Shown here piece by piece: positions 11,091 to 22,814 of a DNA stretch of 64,000 nt. The notes beneath the pieces are model-generated. The model was not told the origin of the DNA. It did no database searches and was given only the letters and a program-made list of their open reading frames with translations. The stretch is from Benincasa hispida. Its lineage: Eukaryota > Streptophyta > Magnoliopsida > Cucurbitales > Cucurbitaceae. Position 1 is the first letter of the stretch, and every line of letters starts with the position of its first letter. The stretch covers positions 7,332,283 through 7,396,282 of the forward strand of contig NC_052355.1 of the NCBI RefSeq assembly GCF_009727055.1. The letters are read 5' to 3'. The translations under genes were made by a program, and so were the position numbers.

Positions 11091-14000
11091 TGAATGAGAA
11101 GAAAACAGCCAAGGCTAAGGCCAAGGCGGATAAAGGTAAATGTGATTTACTTGTGCTCGAAACTTGTTTAGTGGAGAATGATGATTCTGCCTAGATAATT
11201 GATTCAGGCGCCACTAACCATGTTTGTTCTTCTTTTCAGGGGATTAGATCTTGGCGACAGTTGAAGGCTGGTGAGATGATGATGCAAGTAGGCACCGGGC
11301 ACGTCTTCTCAGCTGTGGCAGTGGGAAGACTCCAGTTAGCTTTACAGAATAGGTTTCTAATTTTAAATGATGTATATATTGTTCCTGAACTAAAAAGGAA
11401 CCTTATTTCCGTAAAGTGTTTATTGCAATGTAAATACACTGTTTCTTTCAATTTGAATAAAGCGCTTATTTATAAATATGGTGTTTTTATTTGCACAGCA
11501 AATCTGGAATCGAGTTTATATGTGCTAAGGCCGTTAGCCATCAATTCCCTCCATAATACTGAAATGTTCAGAACTGTCATAGCTTAATCAAAATGTCAAT
11601 GAATTTCTCCAAAAAAAAAATGCCCAACTTTGGCATCTATGTTTAGGGCACATCAATCTCAATAGGATTGAGAGATTGGTGAAGAATGGACTTCTAAGTA
11701 AGTTAGAAGAAAATTCTTTGCCAGTGTGTAAATCTTGCCTTGAGGGTAAGATGACTAAACGACTCCTTTTACTGGAAAAGGTTCTAGAGCCAAGGAGCCT
11801 CTTGAGTTAGTACATTCTGACCTTTGTGGTCCTATGAATGTGCGAGCCCGAGGTGGCTATGAGTATTTTATCAGTTTTACTGATGATTACTCCAGGTACG
11901 GGTATGTTTATCTTATGCAATAGAAGTCTGAATCCTTTAAAAAGTTCAAAGAGTTCAAGGTTGAAGTTGAAAATGCATTAGATAGACGGATTAAAACACT
12001 TCGATCGGATCGAGGTGGAGAGTTTTTGGACTCTGCATTCCAAGACTATTTGATAGAACATGGAATCGTTTCCCAACTCTTAGCGCCAGGTACACCTCAA
12101 TAGAATGGTGTAGTGGAGAGGAGAAATAGGACCTTGTTAGACATGGTTCGCTTGATGATGAGTTCTGCTTCCTTACCAGACTCATTTTGGGGTTTCGTAG
12201 TGGAGACTGTTGTATACATACTCAACTGTGTTCCCTCCAAGAGTATTGCAAGAACTCCTTTTGAGTTGTGGAACGGGCGTAAAGCTAGTTTACGTCATTT
12301 TCGCATTTGAGGTTGCCTTGCACATGTGCTTGAGGCTAATCCCAAGAAGTTGGAACCACGGTCAAGTTTGTGCCTCTTTGTAGGCTACCCTAAACACGAG
12401 GGAGTTATTTTTATGATCCAATGGAAAATAAGATGTTTGTTTCAACAAACGCTACTTTCCTAGAGGAGGATCATATAAGGGAGCACAATCCATGAAGCAA
12501 AGTCGTATTGCATGAGCTTTCCAATGAAACTACTGAAACTTCAGCAAGAGTTTTTGAAGAGCCTACTACATCAACAAGAGTTGTTGATGGGAGTTCATCC
12601 AGTAGGTCGGTTCCACCTCAAGAGTTAAGGGAACCTCGACATAGTGGGAGGGTTGCGAACCCACTCATTCGCTATCTGGATTTCACGAAAATCCTTGCTA
12701 TGGTAACAGATGGCGACGTTGAGGATCCGTTGTCTTATAAGAAGGCAATGGAGGATGTTGACCGGGATGAATGGGTCAAGGCCATGGATCTCGAGATGTA
12801 GTCGATGTACTTCAACTCAGTATGGGATCTTATAGATCAGCCTGATGGGGTTCACCCTATAGGTTGTAAATGGATCTACAAGCGTAAACGGGGTGCTCAT
12901 GGGAAGGTACAGAACTTCAAGGCTTGACTTGTGGCAAAGGGTTATACCCAGGTAGAGGGAGTCGACTATGACGAGACTTTCTCGCCTGTTGCCATGTTAA
13001 AGTCGATCCCCATCCTCCTGTCTATTGCAGCTTATTATAATTATGAGATCTGGAAAATGGACGTCAAGACGACCTTTCTAAATGAAAATCTTGAGGAGAC
13101 CATTTATATGGTGCAGCCCAAGGGATTTATAGCCCAAGTTCAAGAGCAAAAGATTTGCAAACTGAATCGGTCCATTTATGGACTGAAACAGGTGTCTCGA
13201 TCTTGGAACATACGGTTTGATACTGCGATCAAGTCTTATGGCTTTGACTAAAACTTTGATGAACCTTGTGTATACAAGAAGATCACCAACGCTTCCTTCT
13301 TAGTGTTGTATGTAGAAGATATATTACTCATTGGGAATGATATATGTCTACTGACTGTAGTTAAGAACTTTCTAGAGACCCAATTCCAAATGAAAGATTT
13401 GGGAGAGGCTCAGTTTGTTTTTAGTATTCAGATCTTTCGGGATCAAAAGAACAAAGTTTTAGCACTGTCTCAGGCATCGTACATTGAAAAGATGTTGCTC
13501 AAGTACTCGATGCAGGACTTCAAGAGGGGCCTACTGTCGTTTAGGCATGGAGTCACTTTGTCTAAAGAAATGTGTCCTAAGATGCCTCAAGAAGTTGAAG
13601 AGATGAGACAAGTCCCATATGCATCCGTCGTTGGCAGTTTGATGTATGAGATGCTCTGTACTTGTCCAAACATCTGCTATGTTGTGGGTATAGTCAGTAG
13701 GTATCAGTCTAACCCAAGCCAGGGTCACTGGACCACAGTGAAGAACATCCTCAAGTATCATCGAAGAACGAGGGACTACATGCTCTTGTATGGTTTGAGG
13801 GATTTGATCCTTACAGGATACATGGATTCTGACTTTTAGACTGATAAGGACTCTCATAAATCCACATCAGAGTCAGTATTTACTCATAACGGAGGATTTG
13901 TAGTGTGGCGAAGCACTAAGCAAGGGTGCATCGCCGACTCCACTATGGAGGCGAAGTACGTAGCGACTTGCGAAGCTGCTAAGAAGGTCGTCTAGCTCAG

Positions 14001-14209
14001 GATATTCTTGACAGATCTAGAAGATGTTCCAGATATGTCAAGGCCCATTACCCTCTATTGTGATAATAGTGGGGCAGTGGCGAACTCTAAGGAGCCAAGG
14101 AGTCACCGGCGCGGTAAACACATAGAGCGAAAGTATCATCTGATCTGCGAGATAGTGCATCGAGGGGACGTGATCGTCACACAGATCGCTTTGGAGCACA
14201 ATGTTGCTG
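11091..14209 (+). pseudogene. Copia pol remnant, copy A
   Basis: Protease, integrase, reverse transcriptase and RNase H in copia order, broken by many stops. Protease active site DSGATNH is at 11201, with a TGG-to-TAG stop just before it. The GAG-pre-integrase HLRLGHI-type motif is near 11630, the CLEGKMTK zinc region near 11735, and integrase runs to about 12310, with a CAG/CAA-to-TAG stop at 12101. RT begins around 12690; its catalytic box reads YVED at 13309-13320 instead of YVDD. RNase H (CDNSGAVAN, then RKYHL) runs into the adapter join at 14210, so the last residues, polypurine tract and 3' LTR are missing. The peptide that continues past 14210 is adapter-derived. Confidence 0.88.
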
Positions 14210-14245
14210 CTGTCTCTTATACACATCTAGATGTGTATAAGAGAC
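14210..14245. other. Tn5/Nextera mosaic-end adapter junction (artefact)
   Basis: CTGTCTCTTATACACATCT followed at once by its reverse complement, lacking the final AG. This is the 19-bp Tn5 mosaic end used in Nextera libraries, head to head. To the left is copia RNase H; to the right is an unrelated CT-rich repeat. It marks a chimeric join, not a genomic palindrome. Frames across it give the well-known artefact peptide containing THLDVYKR. Confidence 0.97.
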
Positions 14246-14361
14246 TTTTCTTATCTCTCACTCGCTCTGGCTCATTTTCTTATCTCTCGCTCTTTCTCCC
14301 TCATTCTCTTATCTCTCGCTCGCTCTGGCTCATTTTCTTATCTCTCGCTCGCTCTCGCTCA
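14246..14361 (+). repeat. 29-bp tandem repeat, four copies
   Basis: Four contiguous 29-bp units (14246, 14275, 14304, 14333), each with TTTTCTTATCTCTCGCTCGC and a TCTGGCTCA-like end, with few mismatches. The array starts exactly at the adapter junction, so its true left boundary is unknown. Confidence 0.9.
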
Positions 14362-14958
14362 CTATGGTGAGCTGCCTGCTTAATCTTCCCAAGCAGCTAC
14401 CTGCTTACGCACCGATTCCCTGTTCCAACTTCAAGAATTCATAACTCAAAATCCAAGACTCTTTTTAGGAAACTTCCTTCTACAAACTTGTTTAGAATTG
14501 AGTTAACTTTCTTACTTTAAAATATAAGCCAAAAATGTCATGTAGTTTTTCCTAGAGCTTCTAATATTCACTCTAGGCTCTGATTAATCTGAGAATCTGC
14601 CCCTTCTGCAAATTCTTCACTTTTTGGCTATTCTCCACGTGAGATCTTTCTCCTAAAAAACAATTTCAAAAACTAGATTCTCCCAGCTTTTGAACGGCAT
14701 CGATCTCACTTAATTTTCTCAAGTCATTTTCCAAAACCGAGCTTCTGAATTTCCTCTCCCTTTTATACTTCCTTCCACCTCCCCTGTTCAAGGGTCAAAC
14801 TGCCACCTCATCTAGCACTTAGTGCTTCCGGCCAATTCCCATGATTGAGTTTCTTCAATTAATTTTTTTTCCTTCTTTTCCTTCATAGCTCACGTTAGGC
14901 CTTCGCCTCATAATATAAATTTAGCGTGCATCGCATACTCCATTGTTTAGCGCCCAGT
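14362..14958. other. Unassigned sequence, possible repeat fragment
   Basis: No reading frame or family recognised. From about 14930 the ATCGTCTAG-type words begin. Because it lies between an adapter chimera and an N join, its genomic neighbours are uncertain. Confidence 0.4.
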
Positions 14959-15204
14959 GCCTATCATCTAGATTCCAGTGTCTATCGTCTAGCTTTTAGC
15001 GTCTATCGTCTAGCACCCAACGTCTAACGTCTAGCACCCAACGTCTATCATCTAGCATCCAACGTCTATTGTCTAGCGTCCAACGTCTATCATCTAGTGT
15101 CCAACGTCTATCATCTAGTGTCCAACGTCTATCGTCTAGCGTCCAATGTCTATCGTCTAGCATCCAACATCTATCGTCTAGCGTCCAATGTCTATTGTTT
15201 AGCG
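14959..15204 (+). repeat. 21-bp minisatellite
   Basis: About 11.7 contiguous units of 21 bp with core GTCTATCGTCTAGC followed by a variable RYCCAAC. Unit starts fall at 14959, 14980, 15001, 15022, 15043 and so on to 15190. There are no unique spacers, so it is not CRISPR-like. The core words match the degenerate ATCGTCTAGCG repeat at 63.4-64.0 kb. Confidence 0.92.
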
Positions 15205-15251
15205 TTTGTCGTGCAACTCATCGNGTTTAGCGTTTGTCGTGCAACTCATCG
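15197..15251. other. Unresolved scaffold join: 27-bp duplication around one N
   Basis: The 27 bases at 15197-15223 are repeated exactly at 15225-15251, with a single N at 15224. This is what results when two contig ends that overlap by 27 bp are abutted with an N instead of merged. Confidence 0.93.
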
Positions 15252-15790
15252 TCTAGCGTTGATGCCGATCGTGTAATTCCAATGCCTCATCGTTTAACGC
15301 TATCGTTTAGCGAGATCCTTCGTATCATCTAGTGCATTATTCGACTCCGCGCAATTACTACACGATCGTCTATGTCATTGTGTAGTGTTGTTCACTTACT
15401 AGACGATTGCATACACAATCGTATAGTGCCGCTCATCTGCTACACAATCATCCAGCATCTTTACTTGCACACACTTGAGGCTGCCGCAAGCCTTATCAAC
15501 ACATCATGCCTTTCAACCCATGCGTTCATCCTTAGTACAAATGCATAGTTTATCCTTGCCTTCAACACTTAACCTCTACAAGCCTTGGTGCTACACACGC
15601 AACCCTATGCGTCCACACTTCTCCATCAACGCATGCTTACACTTTGGTTCCATACTTAGCAAATTTTCACTTGTTATATTATTTAAAACTCACCCTTGAC
15701 TAAGTATTTCTAACACTTAGAATTTTCTTCCTCCATCGGCCTACCTTCTTTACCTCCTTTCACAATTTTAATTAACACGCTTGTTACTCA
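15252..15790. other. Non-coding sequence with ATCGTTTAGC/CACGATCG words
   Basis: Continues the word family of the minisatellite in degenerate form to about 15470 (TACACGATCGTCTA, ACACAATCGTATAG), then plain AT-rich sequence. The 74-codon frame at 15475 has no domain. It abuts the truncated gag of copy G near 15790. Confidence 0.5.
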
Positions 15791-16613
15791 CTTATGTAGG
15801 AAAAATGGAGTACGGGGTTTACAAGTTTCTCTTCTAGTGCCCTTTTTCGTTGCAGTGGAAACACATTCCTTTGTCTGCAATGTTTTTCTTGCCTTTCTTT
15901 CTAGCAGATTTCTTCTTACCTTTCCCTTTGTTCTTCTTAACAAGAATACCCTTACTCCATGAAGAGGAAGCAACATCAGGCTTGGAGGACGTTCCTCTTT
16001 TTTCAGCAGTAGTAACATTTACTTCTGATTCAAGACCTTTACTTCTCAATATAGTCTAGTATGCCTGTAGTTCATTCAGCAAAGTAGTCAAACTATATTC
16101 AATTTTATTCATATATGCATTCGTGCAAAACTGTAGAAAACTCTTCGGAAGAGATTCTAGAATAAAACCGACTTGACTTCTCTCGTCAATAACAACGTCG
16201 TTTACTTCCTCCACATTAAAGTGGACCATCATGTCTAGGACATGTTCACGAACAGAGGCCCTCTCTTTCATGCAGTTGTTGTAAACGTACTTTATGGCAT
16301 CATGCCTTAGGGTGAAGGATGGTTGTCCAAACATTCATCGTAGAGATTCCATAATCTCTTTGGGAGTACCTATATCCTCATATTTCTTTGCCAAAATATC
16401 ATATATGCTGGCGAGGATATAAGCACGGGCTTTATCATTCCCCCTGATCCATCTATCATATGCATCCAGAATAGTTCGGTTTGTGTTAGAGCTCGGAACG
16501 GGAGGAAAATCCTCTGTTAAGACGATTCGTAAATCGTCTATCATAAGTATAGTATTAAAATTTGATTTCCGGGGTACATAATTATCCCCGATCAGTTTAT
16601 CAGACCCCAACAA
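15791..16613 (-). pseudogene. Copia gag remnant, copy G (minus strand)
   Basis: Read leftwards from 16613: a Gag domain (VPSSNTN, DAYDRWIRGNDKARAYILAS) to 16335, continuing after one stop with SLRHDAIKYVYN-like sequence, REHVLDMMVHFNVEEV and SLPKSFLQF to 16056. Then comes a basic KGKGKKKSARKKGKK linker and a zinc knuckle CFHCNEKGH at about 15830, where the following Trp is a stop. Homology ends near 15790, so protease and the rest of pol are missing. It is the same family as the copy A gag but a different subfamily, and it matches the LTR at 17831-19624. Confidence 0.82.
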
Positions 16614-17830
16614 TTATATTATTGAACTTATCATTCTGAAATTATAAACAAGTTCTATAAGTGAATTGCTTTTAAATCCAATCAAGTTTTAGCAAAGTAA
16701 TAATATACCCAAGATTTATTCTTTAGCAATGATACTACAACAAGTCATTCTTGACTAAATACTATCTCCAGAATAACTCGCATTTTGATAATCATTTAGG
16801 TATCGCTTTTGGCCAGAAATTACTAACACTTTAATAATTTTGTAAGTGTAACCCTTTGTTTTTAGACGTCAAAGGCCCCAAGTATGCTACCGAAATGGAG
16901 AGTCAAGGTTGGAAATGAACCCAAGAAATATTATCCATCTCTAGAGCTTCAGTTGTTTCAAATCCTATGTTAGAACCCTATGAGGGGGATAGCTGTTGTT
17001 AAACGACTAGCAAAGGCCCAGTTAAAGCATACCAGCAGGCACAACATAGGAATCTCACGGTCCAAAATAATGGAAGAGACCGTAGGATATGTTGACACAT
17101 ACCCTTCACCCACTTACTATAAACAACTTCCCCCGTTTACCTTGATATTGACTCATACAAACACACTCCGTATGGAGGTCCCTTCCAGGGTGACACGAAG
17201 CATCATATGAATCTCATGGTATAAACTATGTGGAGACGTGGCAGTTGAAATCTATATATAATTGATTTCTATTTGAACCACTTCCCCTTATTCACAGAAA
17301 TCTAGATTTATGCTAAAAAATACTTTGTGTATAGAGGTCACTCCCAGGGTGACACGAAGTATCGCTTAATCTGGATTGTGAACTCTTAGGGACGTGAGAG
17401 CTAAAAATAACGTATCGTATATGTTATTAATCTCCCACTAAAGTGTTATAATAACTTTACCATATAGAAGTTATTGAACTCCCACTGAAGTGTTCTATTT
17501 AACCAGGTAAATTTTGTACTTAGGTCCTTTTCGACTAATAAAAATAACCCTAATTCTAAGTTGTTTATCTAAGTATAACACTTATAAATGGATTTAAACC
17601 TACGATGTCTAGGTAATAAACCATTTTATTACCTCACATCGCTCACGTATGCTCATAAAATCGGTTAACAACGCTCAATAATTAGGCCATAATCGAGAAA
17701 TCAAAGAGAAATTAAATGCCAAAGCTCATAAAAACCATATCAGTGCACAAAGTTCGTATAATTGATGAAAAACACTCACCATGCCAAAATTAAACCGAAT
17801 TAAATGATTAAATAATGTTCTAATACCAAT
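16614..17830 (-). other. Leader and primer-binding site of copy G
   Basis: Non-coding leader on the minus strand. ATACCAAT at 17823-17830 is the complement of a degraded tRNA-Met PBS (ATTGGTATTAGAAC). Two copies of a GTGACACGAAG-containing motif near 17190 and 17350 correspond to the duplicated leader motif of the plus-strand copies. The open frame at 16980-17210 is within this leader and has no domain. Confidence 0.65.
17140..17400 (-). repeat. Duplicated leader motif, copy G
   Basis: Two related blocks share TGGAGGTC/TAGAGGTC, then CCAGGGTGACACGAAG, about 160 bp apart. On the minus strand they read CTTCGTGTCACCCTGG followed by GGGACCTCC, and the right-hand one continues into TATGAGTCAATATCAAGG. 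This matches the plus-strand copies, where CTCGTGTCGCC...GGGAGCGTCCCC precedes the same TGAGTCAATATCAAGGTG. Confidence 0.6.
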
Positions 17831-19624
17831 TATTGGATTGTATCAACAAGCAGCGGAAGTAACAATGATCAATAAGCACTTCAATTCATTGATTTTGGCA
17901 TAAACTAAAGCAAGCTCTTGCAGAAACAAGTGAGTTTCAAGTCATACCTTTGTAGAACTTCTTCAAAGCTCGATTCAAGCTACAAATTTCTCCAAATCTT
18001 GTTGTAGACCACCTAAAGATCTTCCCCACTATCCTAGCTCTAGATTGAGTTGTGAGACTCAAAATATGCTTGAATTAAGGGAACTTGGAGAAAAACTCAC
18101 AGTAGCAGCCCACTTGAAGTACACCTTCTTCACAATAACTTTTTATTTTTTATTTTTGCAAAAATTCTATCGATTGCATGCCTCAAATTCACTCCAATCT
18201 TCTCAAAATATTGCAGATTATCATGCAAAGAAGATGACTGCATGAGATGCAACTCATGCTTGGAGTTATTGAAGCCAAAGTTTATGGATTTTGTGTGAGC
18301 AACTATGAAGGTGTAATGGAAAAAACCGAAAATCCATTTTTGTGTTTTTAAACTTTTTCAATTTTTCAATTTTTCAATTGATTTAAAAAATCATTCTAAA
18401 ATTGAAAAAAAAATATTAATTTTACAAAATAAATTTCATACATTAATTTTCTTAATAAAATTAATAAATAATTATTTAAACAATTTAAATATTTCTAATT
18501 AATTGAATATCAAATATTAAATTAATTTTACACAAATTTACCTTCATATATTTAAATCAAATTTAAATATTAATTCTCCAATTCCATTTAATTGTTGAAA
18601 TTAAACATGTAATTATATCTCATATAATTACTATTTCCTTTAATTCTAGTTTGAACGTTTCAAATTAACTTGCTAAACTCATTGCACCGAATTAACCCCA
18701 TTCACTCCACTAAAGCCCAGAGTTGAACTCCCCTCACTTTTGATATATTATATCCACTCGATATAACCATGATTAGTAAGTTAACCCTTCACAGATTGTT
18801 CGTAATAATGGCTGGGTCAAATCTCAATTTTACCCCCGAGATTACCTCTTATTCCTTAAGTCCCACTGATCCTCTAATGAACAATTGATTTGTATTCAAT
18901 CAAAAAACCAAGCCCTTCTAAGGCCAATGAGAGGATAGGGCCCCTTGTTGAAGACCCAGAATCAGTACTTAAGGGAACAACCCCTCTACTATCCCTAACA
19001 GTGGGTAGGAATAAATTTCTTCTTGCACCCTATGTTCCCAGTTATCTATTCGGTCTTACCTCTGAAATGGGAGTTTATTGAGCCGACGCTGTTGAGCCAA
19101 CCCTCATCTTTGCAAATCTAAGGATAATCCCGAATAAATAGGACTTCATAGTTACTCAAGATTAAGGTCAAGTTACTTAGGTCATCGCTTTGAAATAGTC
19201 AGTCTTACACAATAAACAACGTTATAAAGTAAGAGTGACTGATTTCGTGGTCCGATCTTGTACAAACCCTTTTGCACAGGACGCCCCCACTCCTCATGTC
19301 ATTACATGTACGAATTAGGATCATTTCATTTATAGCACTTTACAACTCTTTGTAAAAACTATAGAGTAGGCCACATCCCATAGTGATACCAAAATAAGGC
19401 ATCCAACCTTATTCTTATCCTATATATCATTTTGACTATTTACTCGAACTTGATCCACTTTTATGTCTCCATATAAAGTTCAAGTACTCATGTAATAGTC
19501 AAAAGGTCTTTTAGATTTATTGGATTTCTCATAAGCAATACATATATTCAATAACAACTTATTGAATTTTCAAAATAATTTTTATTGTTTACAAACCATA
19601 AGTTTTAGGACATAAAACCCAACA
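17831..19624 (-). mobile_element. 5' LTR of copia copy G (minus strand)
   Basis: On the minus strand it starts TGTTGGGTTTTATGTCCTAA (from 19624) and ends near 17831 beside the degraded PBS, so it is the 5' LTR of a minus-strand element, 1794 bp. The solo LTR at 46227-48087 belongs to the same family: both share GTTTTAGGACATAAAACCCAACA at the right edge and GGATTGTATCA at the left. The outermost base pair at 17831 is mutated. It interrupts the LTR of copy H. Open frames at 18045-18245 and 18890-19081 lie inside it and are not genes. Confidence 0.82.
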
Positions 19625-20423
19625 GGAGATCCGTGAGGAAGGAGTTCCATTCATGGCTTGTATGATGGATTCCTTGAAGAAAGAGTTCTGCAAAGGTAAG
19701 GGTTTCTGAAACCCTTTGTATTTGTTTTTATGCATGTTGTAATTTTAAGGAAATGCATATATGCTTTTTGTTTTATTGTAAAACTTTATGTTCAATAAAA
19801 ATGAAATTTGGGACGATCTTGGCTTTCACTCAGAATATTTTTCTGAAAATTTCCTTCAATTGGTATCAGAGCCAGGTTGTAGGTTTCTAATCCAAAATTC
19901 ATTCTTGTATCGAATCGTTTAAAGTACTCGTGGATTTTTTATAATCTGCATTATGTTTATGTGATAAATGTTTCTGGACGGCTTTGTTGATGGATGTTTC
20001 GGGATAGAAATCACAGTTTAAGACTTTCTTTAAATTTACAAAATTGGCTTGTAAAGTGCTCCTATGTTTTTAGACACTAAACACTGCAATCGAGTCTATA
20101 AATTTGTTAGTTTTGAGTCGCTCATGAAGCTTCAAAGAAGGGTTACAGATCAACGTTTCAATGGAGAAGACGAAACCGAGGTTATCGCATCGTGTAGCTA
20201 GAGCTAAGCGATCGGATAGCTTTTTTTATGCAATCGTATAGAGTTCGCTACATGATCGCATAGCTAATTCTAAGCGATCATGTAGGTTTTGCTACACGAT
20301 CGTGTTGTGTTGGCTACATGATCGCATGGGCACTCGCTTGCTGAACGATCGCGGGGTACTGCTTACTTAACGCATGCTTGCATGCTACATGATTGCGTAG
20401 ACTTTCATGCTCATCGCATAGTC
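19625..20423 (+). mobile_element. Copia copy H: LTR end, PBS and leader fragment
   Basis: 19625-19858 is the 3' end of a plus-strand LTR, ending TTTCCTTCA. A perfect PBS TGGTATCAGAGCC follows at 19861-19873, then about 550 bp of leader with CGATCG words (20205-20420). The left side is cut by copy G and the right side by the LTR of copy Z, so H is older than both. Nothing of gag or pol survives. Confidence 0.82.
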
Positions 20424-22478
20424 TGTTGGGACTGATGTCCTAATTCTCTCGGAGTCTCGTAGTTTGTAAACTTTGTACATATTGTTATGAATAAAATAAG
20501 TTATTTTATTTGCATTTATTCAATCCAATAAACAAAGATCCGTGGTTATTGTATGTAAACTTAAATATATATATGAGATATACAAGTGGATCATGCCTTA
20601 AGTAATAATCTAAAAGGTCTGTAGTATAAGGATAAAGGAATGATACCTTATCCTTGTGACACTACGGATATGACCGCTTTGTAGAGGTTTACAAGTTTTG
20701 TGAATTACTAAAAATGGTCTGATCCTGACCATTCACGTGGAGACATGTGATCGAGAGTGTTCTATACAAAGAGTTTGTATAAGACCGAACCACGAGATGA
20801 TTCGTCCCTTTATATAACGTTGTTGATACTTAAAACTTACATCTCACTTAAACGACCATAGGTAACAAGACCTTAAACCTGAGATTTTCTGGGAACTCCT
20901 ACCTTTGAGGGCAGTTCGTTTATTAGTATTGATGAGAGTGGCCAGATAGCCATCTCAACAAGCTTACCTCTTTGGGGATTTGTCTGATTGGGGAGCTGGG
21001 AACTCAGTTACACAAGACGAAATTCGCTCCTTCCCGGAAGTAGGGGTAAGTAGATAGATTGCTCCCTTAAGGGCTGATTCCAGGTCTTGAACATAGTGGT
21101 CAGATCCTCTCTTTAGAAGAGATGATCCTACTTATTCTTCATTAGAGGAATCAGTGGTACTTAAGGAGTTAGATATAACTACAGGGGTAAAATGGTAAAT
21201 TGGCCCAGCTATACTTACGAAAGATCTGTGAAGTGTTATCACACTGTTGATTGATTGATTGATATGGACATAGAAATATATTTGTAGTGAGAAGAGTGCA
21301 GCTGTCGGTCTTTAGTGGAGGGTTCGACAGTTAACGGATGGTGGATCATGTGATTAAAGAGTTTAGTCAGTTATTCATGTACTGTTGGAGCTTCAGGCTA
21401 CAGGTCCATAAGGTCCCCTTGGTAGCTCAATGGATTTAGATTAAGATGAGAAATTCAATTATATATGATATAATTGGTGTGATTTATGAGATACATCAAG
21501 TGGAGAATTAATGTAAATATGATTTACATTAAGTACCATAAAATAGAAAAAGAACTATGGTTTGTATGTTTCATGAGATGAAATATTAAAACTATAGGTT
21601 ATAAATATAATATGGTAAGTTGGTTATCATATTTATTTATAATAAATTAATTATATGACAATTGGATCTTTTTCTCTAATAACCGATTAAGTAGGAGGTT
21701 ATTGGTGATTCTATGGTAACCGTCAGATAAAAGGAAACATGTTTTCCTAACTTTAGAGGTTACTTGATTAGGAAAGAACTCTCATGGAGAAAAGCCATCA
21801 AGTGAAGAGTTTCACTAAGCAATAGCTGCAGAGACTAAACGATTGTCCAACTTTGACTATATGATAGTCATTCAACTAATCATAGCTAAACCATCGTTTA
21901 AGAGTTGTGTATACGATCGTTGACCTTTTGATCGTAGCTAAACGATCAAGTGGCTTTGTCTATGCGATAGGCTTCCATTTACTAAATGATCGAGTACATC
22001 GTCTATACGATAGACTGTGTTATCTCCCTCTTGCTCGATCGTTTACAAAATCGTTGTCCTCCAGTTTCTTCCTAAAGCCAAGTTCCTACAGAGCCCACAA
22101 CTCCTAGATTCTCACACCAAGAATGCCAAGGTAACCATTGTGGTGGTGTTCTCACTCACTTCTTGAATCGAGTGTGATTTGATTGGTTTCGTGGAGGCCG
22201 TTCATTGTGTTCATGTTACTGGTCATGTTGTTTCGATCGTTGTGTTTGAGCGTTGCTGTTCTTAGACACTTGGAGACTGTTCCAGGGATTCTTGAAGAAT
22301 ATTTCTTCAAAGGTACGCATACTCTATCCATTGATACTCTTGTAGAATGCTGTAATTTTAGTTTGTGCATGACCTATTAGTTTTCGTTCTTAGACTGTAA
22401 TTGATTATGTTCACTCGAATGGAATTTGGAACAATCTCTTCCGCTACTCATGGAAATCCTCATGTTTGATTTCTTTCA
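20424..22478 (+). mobile_element. First LTR of the tandem copia array (copy Z)
   Basis: Starts TGTTGGGACTGATGTCC and ends TTCTTTCA; 2055 bp. A PBS with one mutation follows, so it is a 5' LTR. By eye it is much closer to the LTR at 36683-38791 than to that of copy B, for example through the TTAGAGGTTACTTGATTAGG and CTAAACGATC blocks. CGATCG words fill 21835-22045. The 66-codon frame at 21907 and a frame at the same place in the other LTR (38221) exist because the DNA is homologous; no protein is implied. Confidence 0.87.
22108..22124 (+). other. Conserved LTR hairpin
   Basis: ATTCTCACACCAAGAAT can pair ATTCT with AGAAT. It lies about 355 bp before the LTR end, followed by GCCAAGGTAACC. Counterparts are at 26878, 38423 and 51686. 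Confidence 0.55.
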
Positions 22479-22480
22479 AT

Positions 22481-22493
22481 TGCTATCAGAGCC
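22481..22493 (+). promoter_or_regulatory. Primer-binding site of copy Z
   Basis: TGCTATCAGAGCC, one mismatch from the tRNA-Met-complementary PBS, two bases after the LTR end. Confidence 0.8.
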
Positions 22494-22814
22494 AAGGTGT
22501 TATGATATTCCAAATTTCACTTTTGTTTTGAACTTCTTTTACAGTCGTGGTGGGTTTTAAGTTTTCTACATTGCATTTAAGGGTTAAGTACATTTATGGA
22601 TGTGTTGATGAATGTTTACGAGATGGTTGCCTCTTTCTAAAGCTTTCTTTCGAGTACAAAGTGTTAATTTGTAAGGGCCCCTACGTTTTTGGGCATAATT
22701 AACAAGCAATCGAGTTTGTAATTCACAGTGTTTGAGTTTGTTGAGTCGTTCGTGATGAAGTTTCGAAGCATGGAGATGTGGTTCTCATTGAGGAAGAAGA
22801 CCAAAGATTGGTTG

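Noticed and set aside
14008..14370. 120-codon plus-strand frame ending in hydrophobic Ser/Leu-rich sequence
   Set aside because: It reads from copia RNase H through the Tn5 adapter palindrome into a CT repeat; the tail with THLDVYKR is adapter translation.
14959..15251. Regular repeat considered as a CRISPR array
   Set aside because: Units are contiguous 21-mers with no unique spacers, in a plant-like genome.
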